The notes beneath the pieces are model-generated. The model was not told the origin of the DNA and searched no databases. It was given only the letters and a program-made list of their open reading frames with translations. The position numbers and the translations under genes are program-made. This document shows positions 7,810-16,182 of a stretch of 39,264 nt of DNA, one piece after another (the first letter of the stretch is position 1; each line of letters begins with the position of its first letter). Origin of the DNA: Nitrospirota bacterium (GTDB lineage Bacteria > Nitrospirota > Thermodesulfovibrionia > UBA6902); contig JACQZG010000025.1 of the NCBI GenBank assembly GCA_016213935.1, positions 1 to 39,264 on the forward strand. The letters run 5' to 3'.

Positions 7810-8408
7810 TTATCCTTCGGTCTCAGATTGTATTTGTTGATATAATAATATACGGATGTCCTTCTGAGCCCGAGAAGCCTTGAAGTTTTAGATACATTGT
7901 TTTCTGTCTTCGCGAGAGCCTCCTCGATGATGTGTTTCTTTACGTCTTCCTTAAGAGATTCAAACCCTTCATTAAGGCTTTGAGGATCTATCTTAATTGA
8001 TTTCTCTTCAGGCAGAATATCAGACTCGATATCGAGAAAGAACTCAGCCCTGTTGAGAGAGTCAAGAAGCCTCGCCTCCCCGACGGGCTTCAGCAGGTAA
8101 TCAAACGCCCCCTGAGATATCGCCTTCACGGCCACATTCCTCTCCTTCTGCCCGGTAAGCACTACTATCTTAACCGTGGATTTACGGGAGAGCATCTTGT
8201 TCAAAAGCGCCAGCCCCACCTCCGGGGTATTTTCATACGGAGGCAGGCCCAGGTCGAGAAGGACAATATCAATGTTGTTGTAGCAAGAAATAGAGAAGGC
8301 GTCTTCAGCGGTATGAGCGACAAGAGAGGTATATTTTTTAGGAAGAAACCATTTAAGCTGGGTGGCAAGCGCCACATCGTCGTCAACTATCAGTACCTTT
8401 ACAGGCAT
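7806..8408 (-). CDS. Response regulator: PrsR-like receiver fused directly to Fis-type HTH
   Basis: 200 residues. The receiver domain (1-125) has the acidic pocket DDD (9-11), phosphoacceptor Asp52 in LLDLGLPP, the Thr in VVLTG and Lys in YLLKP. TQLKWFL, DLGLPP and the following insertion before GLALL closely match PrsR receivers. PrsR normally continues into an AAA+ sigma54-activator domain. Here a short linker leads straight into a C-terminal Fis-like helix-turn-helix (IIEEALAKTENNVSKTSRLLGLRRTSVYYYINKY). It should bind DNA but cannot remodel sigma54 polymerase. It is the first gene of its operon, with promoter at 8466-8494. Confidence 0.85.
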   Translation of the reverse strand: MPVKVLIVDDDVALATQLKWFLPKKYTSLVAHTAEDAFSISCYNNIDIVLLDLGLPPYENTPEVGLALLNKMLSRKSTVKIVVLTGQKERNVAVKAISQGAFDYLLKPVGEARLLDSLNRAEFFLDIESDILPEEKSIKIDPQSLNEGFESLKEDVKKHIIEEALAKTENNVSKTSRLLGLRRTSVYYYINKYNLRPKDK

Positions 8409-8465
8409 ATATTCATTCCTGTCATCACCCGCGGCAATATTGGTTTTACCTGAAAATGATAAACA

Positions 8466-8494
8466 ATTTTACAATTTGAGAATGCAATTTTCAA
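8466..8494 (-). promoter_or_regulatory. Sigma70-type promoter of the two-component operon
   Basis: Minus strand TTGAAA (8489-8494), 17-base spacer, TAAAAT (8466-8471), about 60 bases before the response regulator ATG. Confidence 0.6.
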
Positions 8495-8594
8495 TTAAAA
8501 GAGGGGCAGACGCTGATATTTGATTTAATCAGGATGAATATTTAAGATAGATAACAATAAAATCCGCTTGGCATCCTGATATGGATTCAACTCA

Positions 8595-8669
8595 GGGCGA
8601 TTAGCTCAGGGGGAGAGCGCTGCCTTCACACGGCAGAGGCCGTAGGTTCGAAACCTACATCGCCCACCA
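8595..8669 (+). tRNA. tRNA-Val (CAC)
   Basis: A complete cloverleaf with encoded CCA. Acceptor GGGCGAT pairs with ATCGCCC, the D arm is GCTC-AGGGGGA-GAGC, the anticodon stem is CTGCC/GGCAG with loop TTCACAC (anticodon CAC), and the T arm is GTAGG-TTCGAAA-CCTAC. It faces the end of the rnf operon; the rnfB stop is 26 bases away on the other strand with no obvious terminator between. Confidence 0.96.
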
Positions 8670-8694
8670 TTTGTTTCTCGGGGATAAAAAGCCG

Positions 8695-9909
8695 CTACAC
8701 GCTTGCGACCCCTTCTTCGGCCTTTTCAGCTTTAGCCTTTTCCCTTGCCGCTTTTTTGGCCTCAAATTCAAGGGCTATTTCGGCATAATTGATCGTTCCC
8801 TCTATCGCAAGCGAGGGGCATTTCGCAGTGCAGATGCCGCAGCCGATGCACTTATTCTGATCAATAACGTGCCTCTCCTTTCTTTCGCCTGAGGCGGCGT
8901 TAACAGGGCAGACTTTTGCGCAGATGCCGCAGCCTGTGCATTTCTCATTAATGAAGGCCTTTGGCCTGACGGGAATGTTGTCAACGATCGCGTTGGTGGG
9001 GCACTTGGCTGCACACAGGCCGCAGACCTTGCATTTATTCACATCTATCGATGCAAGGTCACTAGAGATTGAAACCGCGTCGAAAGGACAGACTTTAACG
9101 CAGATGCCGCAGGCTATGCAGCCGACAAGGCAGTTCTTTTTCGTAGCAGCGCCTTTATCCTTTGAGCGGCATGTGACCAAAACCTCTTTTGACAACGGGA
9201 GTATCTCAATAATCTTTTTCGGGCAGGCCTTCACGCAGCTTCCGCACGCAGTGCACTTGGCGGGATTGATTACCGGGATATTCTCATCGCTCATGGTTAT
9301 GGCGTCAAACGGGCAGGCTCTGAAACATGTCCCATACCCGAGACAGCCGTAGATGCAGGATTTATCTCCGCCGCTCGCGAGCACGGCGGCTTTGCAGTCT
9401 TTTATCCCTTCATATATAAATCTTCTGGTTGACTTCGATTTTCCCCCGTTGCAAAAAACTCTTGCGATCTTCGGCTCAAGCTGCGTTATCTCCTTACCCG
9501 TGATTTTGGCGACCGCCTCGGCAGAAGCCTTGCCTCCGGGAGTGCATAGATTCGGCGCAATATCAGGATTAAGCACGACTGCTTCGGCGTACTGCCTGCA
9601 TCCCGCAAAACCGCATGCACCGCAATGAGCGTGAGCAAGGCATTCGGAAACCTGATCAATGCGCGGGTCTTCCTGAACCGCGAACTTCTTTGCGGCAAAG
9701 GCAAGCCCGACGCCGAATATAGCGCTGATGCCGAGCAAAAATACCGCCGTGAATTTCAGGACATCAATAAGATTGACGGATTCTCGTGCGTCAACCCCGC
9801 CGCCGACGCCTGCGTAAACTGCCGAAGAGCAGAAAAGCAGGGATGCGGCCGCAATTAAGAATAATACCGGCTTTTTTTCTCCTGTGATTTTAGAATCAAA
9901 CATTCTCAA
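8695..9909 (-). CDS. rnfB: Rnf complex subunit B, extended multi-[4Fe-4S] form
   Basis: 404 residues. Two hydrophobic segments at the N-terminus (about 14-33 and 50-72) are followed by the RnfB-specific 4Fe-4S domain (HCGACGFAGC, Cys 96/99/104, closing Cys near 122). A train of ferredoxin-type motifs then runs CLGYGTCFRACP, CTACGSCVKACP, CIACGICVKVCP, CKVCGLCAAKCP, CTGCGICAKVCP and CIGCGICTAKCP. RnfB accepts electrons from reduced ferredoxin in the ion-pumping ferredoxin:NAD oxidoreductase. The cluster count is closer to the long RnfB of acetogens than to the short proteobacterial form. The C-terminus is a charged Ala/Lys/Glu tail. It is the last gene of rnfCDGEAB. Confidence 0.95.
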   Translation of the reverse strand: MRMFDSKITGEKKPVLFLIAAASLLFCSSAVYAGVGGGVDARESVNLIDVLKFTAVFLLGISAIFGVGLAFAAKKFAVQEDPRIDQVSECLAHAHCGACGFAGCRQYAEAVVLNPDIAPNLCTPGGKASAEAVAKITGKEITQLEPKIARVFCNGGKSKSTRRFIYEGIKDCKAAVLASGGDKSCIYGCLGYGTCFRACPFDAITMSDENIPVINPAKCTACGSCVKACPKKIIEILPLSKEVLVTCRSKDKGAATKKNCLVGCIACGICVKVCPFDAVSISSDLASIDVNKCKVCGLCAAKCPTNAIVDNIPVRPKAFINEKCTGCGICAKVCPVNAASGERKERHVIDQNKCIGCGICTAKCPSLAIEGTINYAEIALEFEAKKAAREKAKAEKAEEGVASV

Positions 9910-9922
9910 TCCTTCTCTTTTT

Positions 9923-9957
9923 AGCTTATAGCCAACGGCTGATAGCTCTAAGCTCGT
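9923..9957. repeat. Period-7 repeat tract overlapping the 3' end of rnfA
   Basis: Five 7-base units of form AGCTNNN in the plus orientation: AGCTTAT, AGCCAAC, GGCTGAT, AGCTCTA, AGCTCGT. The rnfA stop codon (9926-9928) and its last nine residues (ELRAISRWL) are encoded inside the tract. Confidence 0.6.
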
Positions 9958-10543
9958 ACAATGTTATCAACCCTGAAAAACCTGTGAAAGCCAATGCTAT
10001 CAATCCTGCGACGATAAATGATATCGGCATCCCCTTAAAAGGCGCTGGGATATCCGCAACCTCGAGTTTTTCACGGATGCTCGCCATGATGACAAGCGCG
10101 AGCGCGAAACCGAGGCCGGAGCCGAGCCCGAATGCCATGCTTTCTATAAAAGTATAACTTTCTCCAGCATTTATGAGAGGGACAGCAAGGATTATGCAGT
10201 TCGTGGTGATAAGCGCGAGGTAGATGCCGAGTTTGTAATAAAGCGAGGGGCTCACCTTCTTCATTATCGTGTCTGCAGACTGCACGAGAGCGGCGATGAT
10301 GCCTATGAATACTATTATCTTCAGGAACGTAATATCAAGCGGAACCATAATATATTGAAACACCACCCAGCTCAGAGCCGCGCTTACGACCATCACCGCC
10401 GTGAATGTTATGCTCATCCCGACCGCAGTCTCCATCTTTTTCGAAACACCGAAGAAGATGCATAAGCCTAAAAACCGCGTGAATACAAAATTATTTATGA
10501 GCGAGGCCGCGATAATGAGTTGAAAGAGTTTGTTAAAATCCAT
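9926..10543 (-). CDS. rnfA: Rnf complex subunit A
   Basis: 205 residues with six predicted membrane helices. The family motifs NNFVFTRFLGLC near the N-terminus and TTNCIILAVPL in the middle each hold the membrane Cys that in RnfA/RnfE and NqrD/E ligates the intramembrane iron-sulfur centre. RnfA pairs with RnfE to move electrons and ions across the membrane. The C-terminal residues after SGLITLY are encoded by a period-7 repeat tract and are unlike the conserved family tail, so the end seems to have been replaced or extended. Confidence 0.95.
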   Translation of the reverse strand: MDFNKLFQLIIAASLINNFVFTRFLGLCIFFGVSKKMETAVGMSITFTAVMVVSAALSWVVFQYIMVPLDITFLKIIVFIGIIAALVQSADTIMKKVSPSLYYKLGIYLALITTNCIILAVPLINAGESYTFIESMAFGLGSGLGFALALVIMASIREKLEVADIPAPFKGMPISFIVAGLIALAFTGFSGLITLYELRAISRWL

Positions 10544-10562
10544 TCTTGACTCCTATTTTTTT

Positions 10563-10656
10563 AACCACAGAGGTCACAGAGTTAACTTGGAAAAGTTGAG
10601 AAGATGAAGACAGACATTGTTTTATTCTCTCTTCTTCCCTGTGTTCTCTGCGGTTC
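10563..10656. repeat. Inverted-repeat element between rnfE and rnfA
   Basis: The 116-base gap between rnfE and rnfA is filled by an element whose ends are imperfect inverted repeats. AACCACAGAGGTCACAGAG is at 10563-10581, and its inverted counterpart, AACCGCAGAGAACACAG on the minus strand, is at 10640-10656. Each arm also contains a period-9 repeat of CACAGAG. No gene is present. It interrupts an otherwise tightly packed operon. Confidence 0.65.
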
Positions 10657-10659
10657 ATT

Positions 10660-11277
10660 TCATGCTGCCTTTTTTGCCGCAACCCTCGCATCAAGCCAAT
10701 TGAAGAATCCCATCAGGAGCCCGACCGCGAAGAAACCTCCGGCCGGAAGCACCATTATCAATAAGGGATTGCCCTGAACAATCGGGATTCCCCATAAAGC
10801 GCCTTTTCCCAAGAGCTCCCTGAAGAAACTGATGACAACCATCGCAAGAAAAAATCCGATTCCCATCCCAAGCCCGTCAGCTATTGAAGGGATAAGCTTG
10901 TTCTTCACCGCGAATACCTCGGCGCGCGCAAAGATCGACGCAAAAGCGACAATAAGCTGAATGTAAAGCCCTATCTGTTTATATACCGGCCTGGCCCATG
11001 CGGCCATAGACATATCAATGATGCTGACATAACCGGCAATGACCATCATAAATATCGGGATGCGGATCTTTGGGTTTATAAAGTTTCTTATTAAGGAAAC
11101 GGTGAGATTGACCATCACCTGCACAAAGATTACGGAGACACCCATAAAAAAGCCGTTCTTCAGGCTGTTCGTGACAGCGATCGAAGGGCAAAGGCTGATC
11201 GCCATTTTGAAGATCGTGTTCTCGCTGAACATCCCGTTCTTTATTAATTCCCAGTTGCTCTTAGTTGTGTGGCCCAT
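10660..11277 (-). CDS. rnfE: Rnf complex subunit E
   Basis: 205 residues, six membrane helices, paralogous to RnfA with inverted topology. It has the expected N-terminal region (NWELIKNGMFSENTIFKMAISLCPSIAVTNSL) with the membrane Cys, and the GLGMGIGFFLAM segment near the C-terminus. The C-terminal Lys/Ala tail is cytoplasmic. It starts 1 base before the end of rnfG, so it is translationally coupled. Confidence 0.95.
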   Translation of the reverse strand: MGHTTKSNWELIKNGMFSENTIFKMAISLCPSIAVTNSLKNGFFMGVSVIFVQVMVNLTVSLIRNFINPKIRIPIFMMVIAGYVSIIDMSMAAWARPVYKQIGLYIQLIVAFASIFARAEVFAVKNKLIPSIADGLGMGIGFFLAMVVISFFRELLGKGALWGIPIVQGNPLLIMVLPAGGFFAVGLLMGFFNWLDARVAAKKAA

Positions 11278-11278
11278 A

Positions 11279-11884
11279 TTAGTGTTTCTCCCCTTCTCCG
11301 TGCCCCTCGCTTGCCTGTTGCCCGCTGCCGGACAGTTTTTCCATCAACATTTTAACGCCTGCCCTTACCCCGTCTTCAGTAACGGCGCGGCTTGATATTG
11401 TAGCGCCGGAGATAGCCTCGACCTTGTCGGCCGTCTCCCCCTTTATGACTACGAGGGTGTCAACAGTCTTGCCCGGGAACCTGTCGAGAAAGTAATCCTT
11501 CTCTATCTCATCACCGAGCCCGGGAGTTTCAGCGTGATGCAGGATCTTTATCTTCTTAACCGTAAAATTCCTGTCAACGGCGGCAAGAAAATTTATATAA
11601 CTCGAATAGCCTTTGCCGAAACCTTCGACAACATAACCTATATTCTCCCCGCCCTTTTTTGCCGCGTAATACCCGGCATGTTTATGATGGGGAGACCATT
11701 CGCCGAGCAGTTCAATTTTGTCCGCATCAGGTATCATGGTCTTGAGCGCGGCCTCTTTTTCCTCTTTTGCCTTGATGAACATGATAGGCGAAGTTTTGGC
11801 GTAAACAAACGCAATGAGCAGCCCGCCGATAAGATAGACGGCAACAAGATTGACCGTGATCTTTAGCATCTCCTTATTTGTCAT
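11279..11884 (-). CDS. rnfG: Rnf complex subunit G (covalent FMN)
   Basis: 201 residues: one N-terminal membrane anchor (about 8-28) and a periplasmic FMN-binding domain. The covalent FMN attachment motif SGATISS is present near residue 165 (the Thr carries FMN through a phosphoester bond made by ApbE in this family), as is ETPGLGDEI. The C-terminus is a Gly/Glu/His-rich tail (GHGEGEKH). No apbE lies in the window. It overlaps rnfD by 4 bases. Confidence 0.95.
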   Translation of the reverse strand: MTNKEMLKITVNLVAVYLIGGLLIAFVYAKTSPIMFIKAKEEKEAALKTMIPDADKIELLGEWSPHHKHAGYYAAKKGGENIGYVVEGFGKGYSSYINFLAAVDRNFTVKKIKILHHAETPGLGDEIEKDYFLDRFPGKTVDTLVVIKGETADKVEAISGATISSRAVTEDGVRAGVKMLMEKLSGSGQQASEGHGEGEKH

Positions 11885-12891
11885 TTCTTCACCGCCTTAA
11901 CTTCCCCAAACAGTTTAGGCTTTACGCCCCTGTCGATCAGAGGGGCAAAGCAGTTCATGAGAAGTATCGCGAACATAACGCCCTCGGGAAACCCTCCCTT
12001 CAGACGAATAAGCATGGTTAAGGCGCCGCATCCTATGCCGAATATTATCTGCCCTTTTCTGATCGAAGGGCAGGTGACATAATCCGTAGCCATGAAAAAA
12101 GCCCCGAGCATCAAGCCGCCGCTCATGAGATGGATAAGCGGGTCTCCGGTAAAGAGCGCTCCCTTGCCTCCGAATATCCACGCAATAACTGCGACACTGC
12201 CTACGAATGAGACCGGAATATGCCAGGTAATATAACGCTTATATAATAAATATAAACCGCCGATGATAAGAAATATTGCGGATGTCTCTCCCAGCGAACC
12301 GGCCCTGTGCCCTGTAAGCAGGCTTATGTACAGGTCATTCTTTGTTCCGAATTCTTCCAGAAGCTTGGATATACCCTCTTCTTTTAAAATGCCGAGAGGG
12401 GTGGCGGTAGTCTTGGCGTCAAGCCCGACAAAGGCCGCTGAAGGTTCCTTCCATGTCGTCATCAGTTTTGGCCATGTAACGAGCAGAAACGCCCGTCCCA
12501 CAAGCGCCGGATTGAATATATTGTAGCCGAGCCCGCCGAACAACTGTTTGACAAGTACGACAGCGACAAAAGAACCCATGACAGGTATATAAAAAGGAAG
12601 CTGGGGCGGGAGGTTCATGCCGATGAGGAGGCCTGTCAGGAAAGCGCTTCCGTCATTAATCGTAGTCTTTTTCCCGACAAACTTCTGATAAGCGTATTCA
12701 AAACCAATTGAAGATACTATTGAAAGCAGTGTGACGATCATAGCTCTCGGGCCGAAATAATAGAAAGAGGCTATCAAGGCAGGGAAGAGCGCGAAGTTTA
12801 CGCTCCACATTATCTTCGCAATCGACTCCTCATCCCTAACATGAGGGCTGACCGATACAACCAGTTGTTTCTCTTTTGTTTCTTTAGCCAT
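11881..12891 (-). CDS. rnfD: Rnf complex subunit D
   Basis: 336 residues, about nine to ten membrane helices, homologous to NqrB. The flavin-attachment region reads DAKTTATPL where relatives have D-x-x-SGATPL; the Thr is retained but the preceding Ser-Gly is changed, which is worth noting. Other family marks are NDGSAFLTGLLIGMNLPP, GGLGYNIFNPALVGRAFL and FFMATDYVTCP. The subunit helps form the ion path and carries electrons inward. Confidence 0.94.
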   Translation of the reverse strand: MAKETKEKQLVVSVSPHVRDEESIAKIMWSVNFALFPALIASFYYFGPRAMIVTLLSIVSSIGFEYAYQKFVGKKTTINDGSAFLTGLLIGMNLPPQLPFYIPVMGSFVAVVLVKQLFGGLGYNIFNPALVGRAFLLVTWPKLMTTWKEPSAAFVGLDAKTTATPLGILKEEGISKLLEEFGTKNDLYISLLTGHRAGSLGETSAIFLIIGGLYLLYKRYITWHIPVSFVGSVAVIAWIFGGKGALFTGDPLIHLMSGGLMLGAFFMATDYVTCPSIRKGQIIFGIGCGALTMLIRLKGGFPEGVMFAILLMNCFAPLIDRGVKPKLFGEVKAVKK

Positions 12892-12932
12892 CGTTACCTT
12901 TTAACTTTCGACTAATTAACTTTAAAACCTGT

Positions 12933-14249
12933 TTAGCCCGGTTTCGTCTGAGACTTGGCAAGCCTCACAAACTGAACAATCGGTCTCTTTGACGGGCACA
13001 CAAAAGCGCATGAGCCGCATTCAAAACAGTCAAACAAGTTATATTCTTTTGTCTCTTCAAAAAAACCTTTTTCTGAAAGGATGCTCAGCATCGAGGGATT
13101 AAGGCCCATTGGACAAGCATCTATACACCTGCCGCACCTGATACAGGCAAAGTACTCATCGTTTGATGTGAATTCATCCTCACTAAGTATTAGAATCCCT
13201 GAAGTGCCTTTGACAACCGGCACATCAAGGCTCCATTGCGCAAACCCCATCATCGGCCCGCCGCTTATAACCTTAACGGCCCCGTCAGACAGGCCGCCGC
13301 ACTCCTCGACTAAATCCGAAACAAGGGTTCCTATGCGGGCCATAAGATTCTCAGGCTCCCTGACCCCCTTGCCTGTGACCGTGACAACCCTCTCGATCAG
13401 AGGTTTTCCATAACGGACTGCTTCATATATTGCCAAAGCAGTGCCGACATTATGCACAACCGCGCCCACGTCCATGGGAAGCCCGCCTTTAGACGGGACC
13501 TCCCTTCCGGTAACGGCCTTTATGAGCATCTTCTCCGCACCCTGAGGGTATTTTACCGTTAACGGCCTTACTTCAATATCTGCCTCACCTTCTGAAGCCT
13601 TCTTCATCTTTTCGATGGCATCAGGTTTGTTCTTTTCGACCCCGATATAGCCCTTGCTTACGCCGACAGCTTTCATGATAAGTTTAAGCCCGTTCACGAT
13701 ATCATTGGGCTGTTCCACCATCAGCCTGTGATCCGCGGTCAGGTATGGTTCGCATTCAGCGCCATTAATAATAACCACATCAACCGGCTTTTCTTTAGGC
13801 GGGGAAAGCTTAACATTGGTGGGAAATGCCGCCCCCCCCAGGCCGACAATGCCCGCATTGCTGATTAGAGACTTTATGCTGTCAGGAGTCAACCCCATAA
13901 AGTCAGGATTTTCATTTAAGGCAAGACCCTCATCCTTCTCGTCACTCTCTATGATGACTGAAGAAACCATTCTGCCTGAAGGATGAAGAAAATCGCCTAT
14001 AGCGACAACCCTGCCTGACACGGAAGCGTGGACAGGAGCGGAAACAAAGCCCGTTGCGGAACCGATTAACTGATACTTTTTGACAACATCACCTATAGCG
14101 ACTTCAGCCTTTGCGGGCGCGCCGATATGCTGGCTCAGAGGTATCACAACCTTTTTAGGCAGCTTCACCTTTTTTATTGAATTTCCCGAGGTAAGTCCTT
14201 TTGACTCAGGAGGATGAACCCCTCTTTTAAAGGTGTCTGCTTTTGCCAT
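12933..14249 (-). CDS. rnfC: Rnf complex subunit C (NADH-binding)
   Basis: 438 residues. An N-terminal barrel-sandwich region (HIGAPAKAEVAIGD, VSAPVHASVSG) leads to the NqrF/Nuo51-like flavin-NAD domain with GLGGAAFPTNVKL and NGAECEPYLTADHRLM. Two ferredoxin motifs follow, CIRCGRCIDACP and CFECGSCAFVCP. It lacks the long Ala/Lys-rich C-terminal repeats of some proteobacterial RnfC. First gene of the operon, so the rnf promoter should lie in 14250-14491; a TATAAT at 14301-14306 on the minus strand has no good -35 partner. Confidence 0.95.
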   Translation of the reverse strand: MAKADTFKRGVHPPESKGLTSGNSIKKVKLPKKVVIPLSQHIGAPAKAEVAIGDVVKKYQLIGSATGFVSAPVHASVSGRVVAIGDFLHPSGRMVSSVIIESDEKDEGLALNENPDFMGLTPDSIKSLISNAGIVGLGGAAFPTNVKLSPPKEKPVDVVIINGAECEPYLTADHRLMVEQPNDIVNGLKLIMKAVGVSKGYIGVEKNKPDAIEKMKKASEGEADIEVRPLTVKYPQGAEKMLIKAVTGREVPSKGGLPMDVGAVVHNVGTALAIYEAVRYGKPLIERVVTVTGKGVREPENLMARIGTLVSDLVEECGGLSDGAVKVISGGPMMGFAQWSLDVPVVKGTSGILILSEDEFTSNDEYFACIRCGRCIDACPMGLNPSMLSILSEKGFFEETKEYNLFDCFECGSCAFVCPSKRPIVQFVRLAKSQTKPG

Positions 14250-14453
14250 TATTAATAACCTGAGTTATCTTCCGGGCCGATAACCTGATAAATTCATGGT
14301 ATTATACAGAAAGATTTCGGAAAAATGCTCTTAAATATTTTATAAATTAATAAGCAACATTAATAAACTGCAAAAAACCGGGGTGCGGCCGCAGATAGTT
14401 AGATTATGTATTCATTAAATGGATTATCTCTTAGCATTTTCCTTGCCAATAAC

Positions 14454-14482
14454 TTTACTTGGCACAGCCCTTGTGATAGAAT
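14454..14482 (+). promoter_or_regulatory. Candidate sigma70 promoter before lptC
   Basis: TTTACT (14454-14459), 17-base spacer, TAGAAT (14477-14482), only 9 bases before the lptC ATG, so the message would be nearly leaderless. A sigma54-like TGGCAC also lies in the spacer but lacks a proper -12 GC. The remaining 14250-14453 divergent region shows no other gene. Confidence 0.35.
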
Positions 14483-14491
14483 ATTCGTAGA

Positions 14492-15007
14492 ATGAAGGGG
14501 AAATTCTTCCTTGTCTTATCAATAAGCACGGCCCTGATTATTTTAATTATTATAGGCTATAAAGAAGACGGCATTAATCTGACCCCTTCATATCATACAT
14601 CTTCAATGCGCGGCCTTCATCTTAACCACAAAAAGGGAGGGCAGCTCGCATGGGAGCTTTTTGCGGAGAATGCGACCTTTCCCGAAGACAAGAAAGAGAT
14701 TTTTATCGATTCAATTGAATTGAAAATACTCAATGAACCACAGGTATACATATCAGGCGGAAAAAGCATTTATGACCTTAAAAGCAAAGACCTTTACGTA
14801 ACAGAAAAAATTGAGATAAAACTCAAAAACGGTGTTTTGAAAACTGATTCGCTCAGATGGATCAGCAGTGAAAAGACAATCGCAACAGATAAAGATATCG
14901 AGTTTACAAGTGACAGTTTCACCATAAAAGGAACCGGGCTTACAGCAAAGGTGAATGAGGATAAGATAAGGATACTCAGAAATGTCAAGGGCACTTTTTA
15001 CCGTTAA
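14492..15007 (+). CDS. lptC: LPS export protein LptC
   Basis: 171 residues: a single N-terminal membrane anchor (about 4-22) followed by a periplasmic beta-jellyroll of the LptC/OstA fold (SMRGLHLNHKKGGQLAWELFAENA, KSKDLYVTEKIEIKL, LRWISSEKTIATDKDIEF). It receives lipopolysaccharide from the LptBFG extractor and passes it to LptA. Length is slightly below the usual 190. First of a plus-strand operon; its end overlaps lptA by 26 bases. Confidence 0.85.
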   Translation: MKGKFFLVLSISTALIILIIIGYKEDGINLTPSYHTSSMRGLHLNHKKGGQLAWELFAENATFPEDKKEIFIDSIELKILNEPQVYISGGKSIYDLKSKDLYVTEKIEIKLKNGVLKTDSLRWISSEKTIATDKDIEFTSDSFTIKGTGLTAKVNEDKIRILRNVKGTFYR

Positions 15008-15455
15008 CTTATTTTTTGCCGTACTACTTTTCCCTCTCTCGATTTCTGCCGCGTCAGCCTCTCATGCCAGCAAGGAAAGTCCGATATTCATCACTTCCGA
15101 CACATTGATAGCCGACAGCAAAAACAATACAGCTGTTTTTGAGGGCTCGGTTGTCGCTGCTTCAGAAGATATCAGCATTGCATCGGATAAGATGACAGTC
15201 TTCTACGACGCCGGGGGCAAGAAGATAGCAAAGATATTTGTCCTTGGCAATGTCAGAGTGCAAAAAGGTGAAATGACGATTTTTTCAAATGAAGCCGAAT
15301 ATATAGACGATGAAGAAAAAATCATATTTACGGGCAACCCTAAAGTAATTGAGAAGGGAAACTCAATCGCCGGTACAAAAATAATCTATTTCCTGAAAGA
15401 TGAAAAAGCCATGGTCGAAGGAAGCAGGGTGCTCATAAAAAATAAACCGGACTAA
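14982..15455 (+). CDS. lptA: LPS transport periplasmic protein LptA
   Basis: 157 residues with a Sec signal peptide (hydrophobic 5-22, AASASHA cleavage region) and an OstA-like beta-jellyroll (PIFITSDTLIADSKNNTAVFEGSVVAA, ASDKMTVFYD, ILGNVR-like turns, IFSNEAEYIDDEEKIIFTGNPKVIEKGNSIAG). It builds the periplasmic bridge carrying LPS to LptD. lptB starts 4 bases after its stop. Confidence 0.88.
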   Translation: MSRALFTVNLFFAVLLFPLSISAASASHASKESPIFITSDTLIADSKNNTAVFEGSVVAASEDISIASDKMTVFYDAGGKKIAKIFVLGNVRVQKGEMTIFSNEAEYIDDEEKIIFTGNPKVIEKGNSIAGTKIIYFLKDEKAMVEGSRVLIKNKPD

Positions 15456-15459
15456 TCTT

Positions 15460-16182
15460 ATGCATACTCTTGAGATAAAAGAGTTAAAAAAAAGCTATAG
15501 CGGAAAGCCCGTTGTCTCTGAAATTTCCATGGAAATCAACTCCGGAGAAGTGGTAGGGCTTCTTGGCCCCAACGGCGCCGGCAAGACCACGTCATTTTAC
15601 ATTATACTCGGCCTGATCGACCCTGATAGCGGCTCAATATATCTCGACGGCGAAAACCTGAGCAGTTTCCCAATGTATAAAAGAGCGAGAAAAGGAATCG
15701 GTTACCTCCCTCAGGAGACCTCGATATTTAAAAAACTGAACGTGGAGAACAATATAAGAGCAGTCATTGAGTTGACGGGGGCCGCTGAAAAGGACAAAGA
15801 GGAAAAAGTCAAAACCATTATGGAAGAGTTCAACCTGATCCATCTCTCAAGACGGCTTGGGTATCAATTGTCAGGCGGGGAACGGAGAAAAGTTGAGATT
15901 GCCAGAGCGCTTGCGATCGACCCGATATTCATTCTCCTCGACGAACCATTTGCCGGCATAGACCCCCTTGCCGTTATTGAGTTAAAGAAGACCCTCGCTC
16001 AGCTTAAAGACAAAGGGATAGGACTGATAATCACGGACCACAATGTCAGAGAAACCCTGTCAATAACGGACAGGGCATACATCATAAGCGACGGCAAAAT
16101 ACTCGCGCATGGAGTCCCGACAGAGCTTATTAATAACGACCTCGTCAGAAAAAGCTACCTTGGCGAGGAATTCAGACTGTAA
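15460..16182 (+). CDS. lptB: LPS export ABC transporter ATPase LptB
   Basis: 240 residues. Walker A is GPNGAGKTTS, the Q-loop is YLPQE, the signature is LSGGERRKVEIARAL, Walker B is FILLDEPFAGIDP, and the switch His is in ITDHNV. The FAGIDP wording is specific to the LptB group. It powers LPS extraction with LptF and LptG, which are not in the window. The stop codon overlaps the rpoN start by one base (TAATG). Confidence 0.95.
   Translation: MHTLEIKELKKSYSGKPVVSEISMEINSGEVVGLLGPNGAGKTTSFYIILGLIDPDSGSIYLDGENLSSFPMYKRARKGIGYLPQETSIFKKLNVENNIRAVIELTGAAEKDKEEKVKTIMEEFNLIHLSRRLGYQLSGGERRKVEIARALAIDPIFILLDEPFAGIDPLAVIELKKTLAQLKDKGIGLIITDHNVRETLSITDRAYIISDGKILAHGVPTELINNDLVRKSYLGEEFRL

Noticed and set aside
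14461..14476. Sigma54 promoter TGGCAC-N5-TTGTG before lptC, attractive because rpoN is in the operon
   Set aside because: The -12 element lacks the required GC, and a sigma70-like pair with 17-base spacing covers the same stretch.
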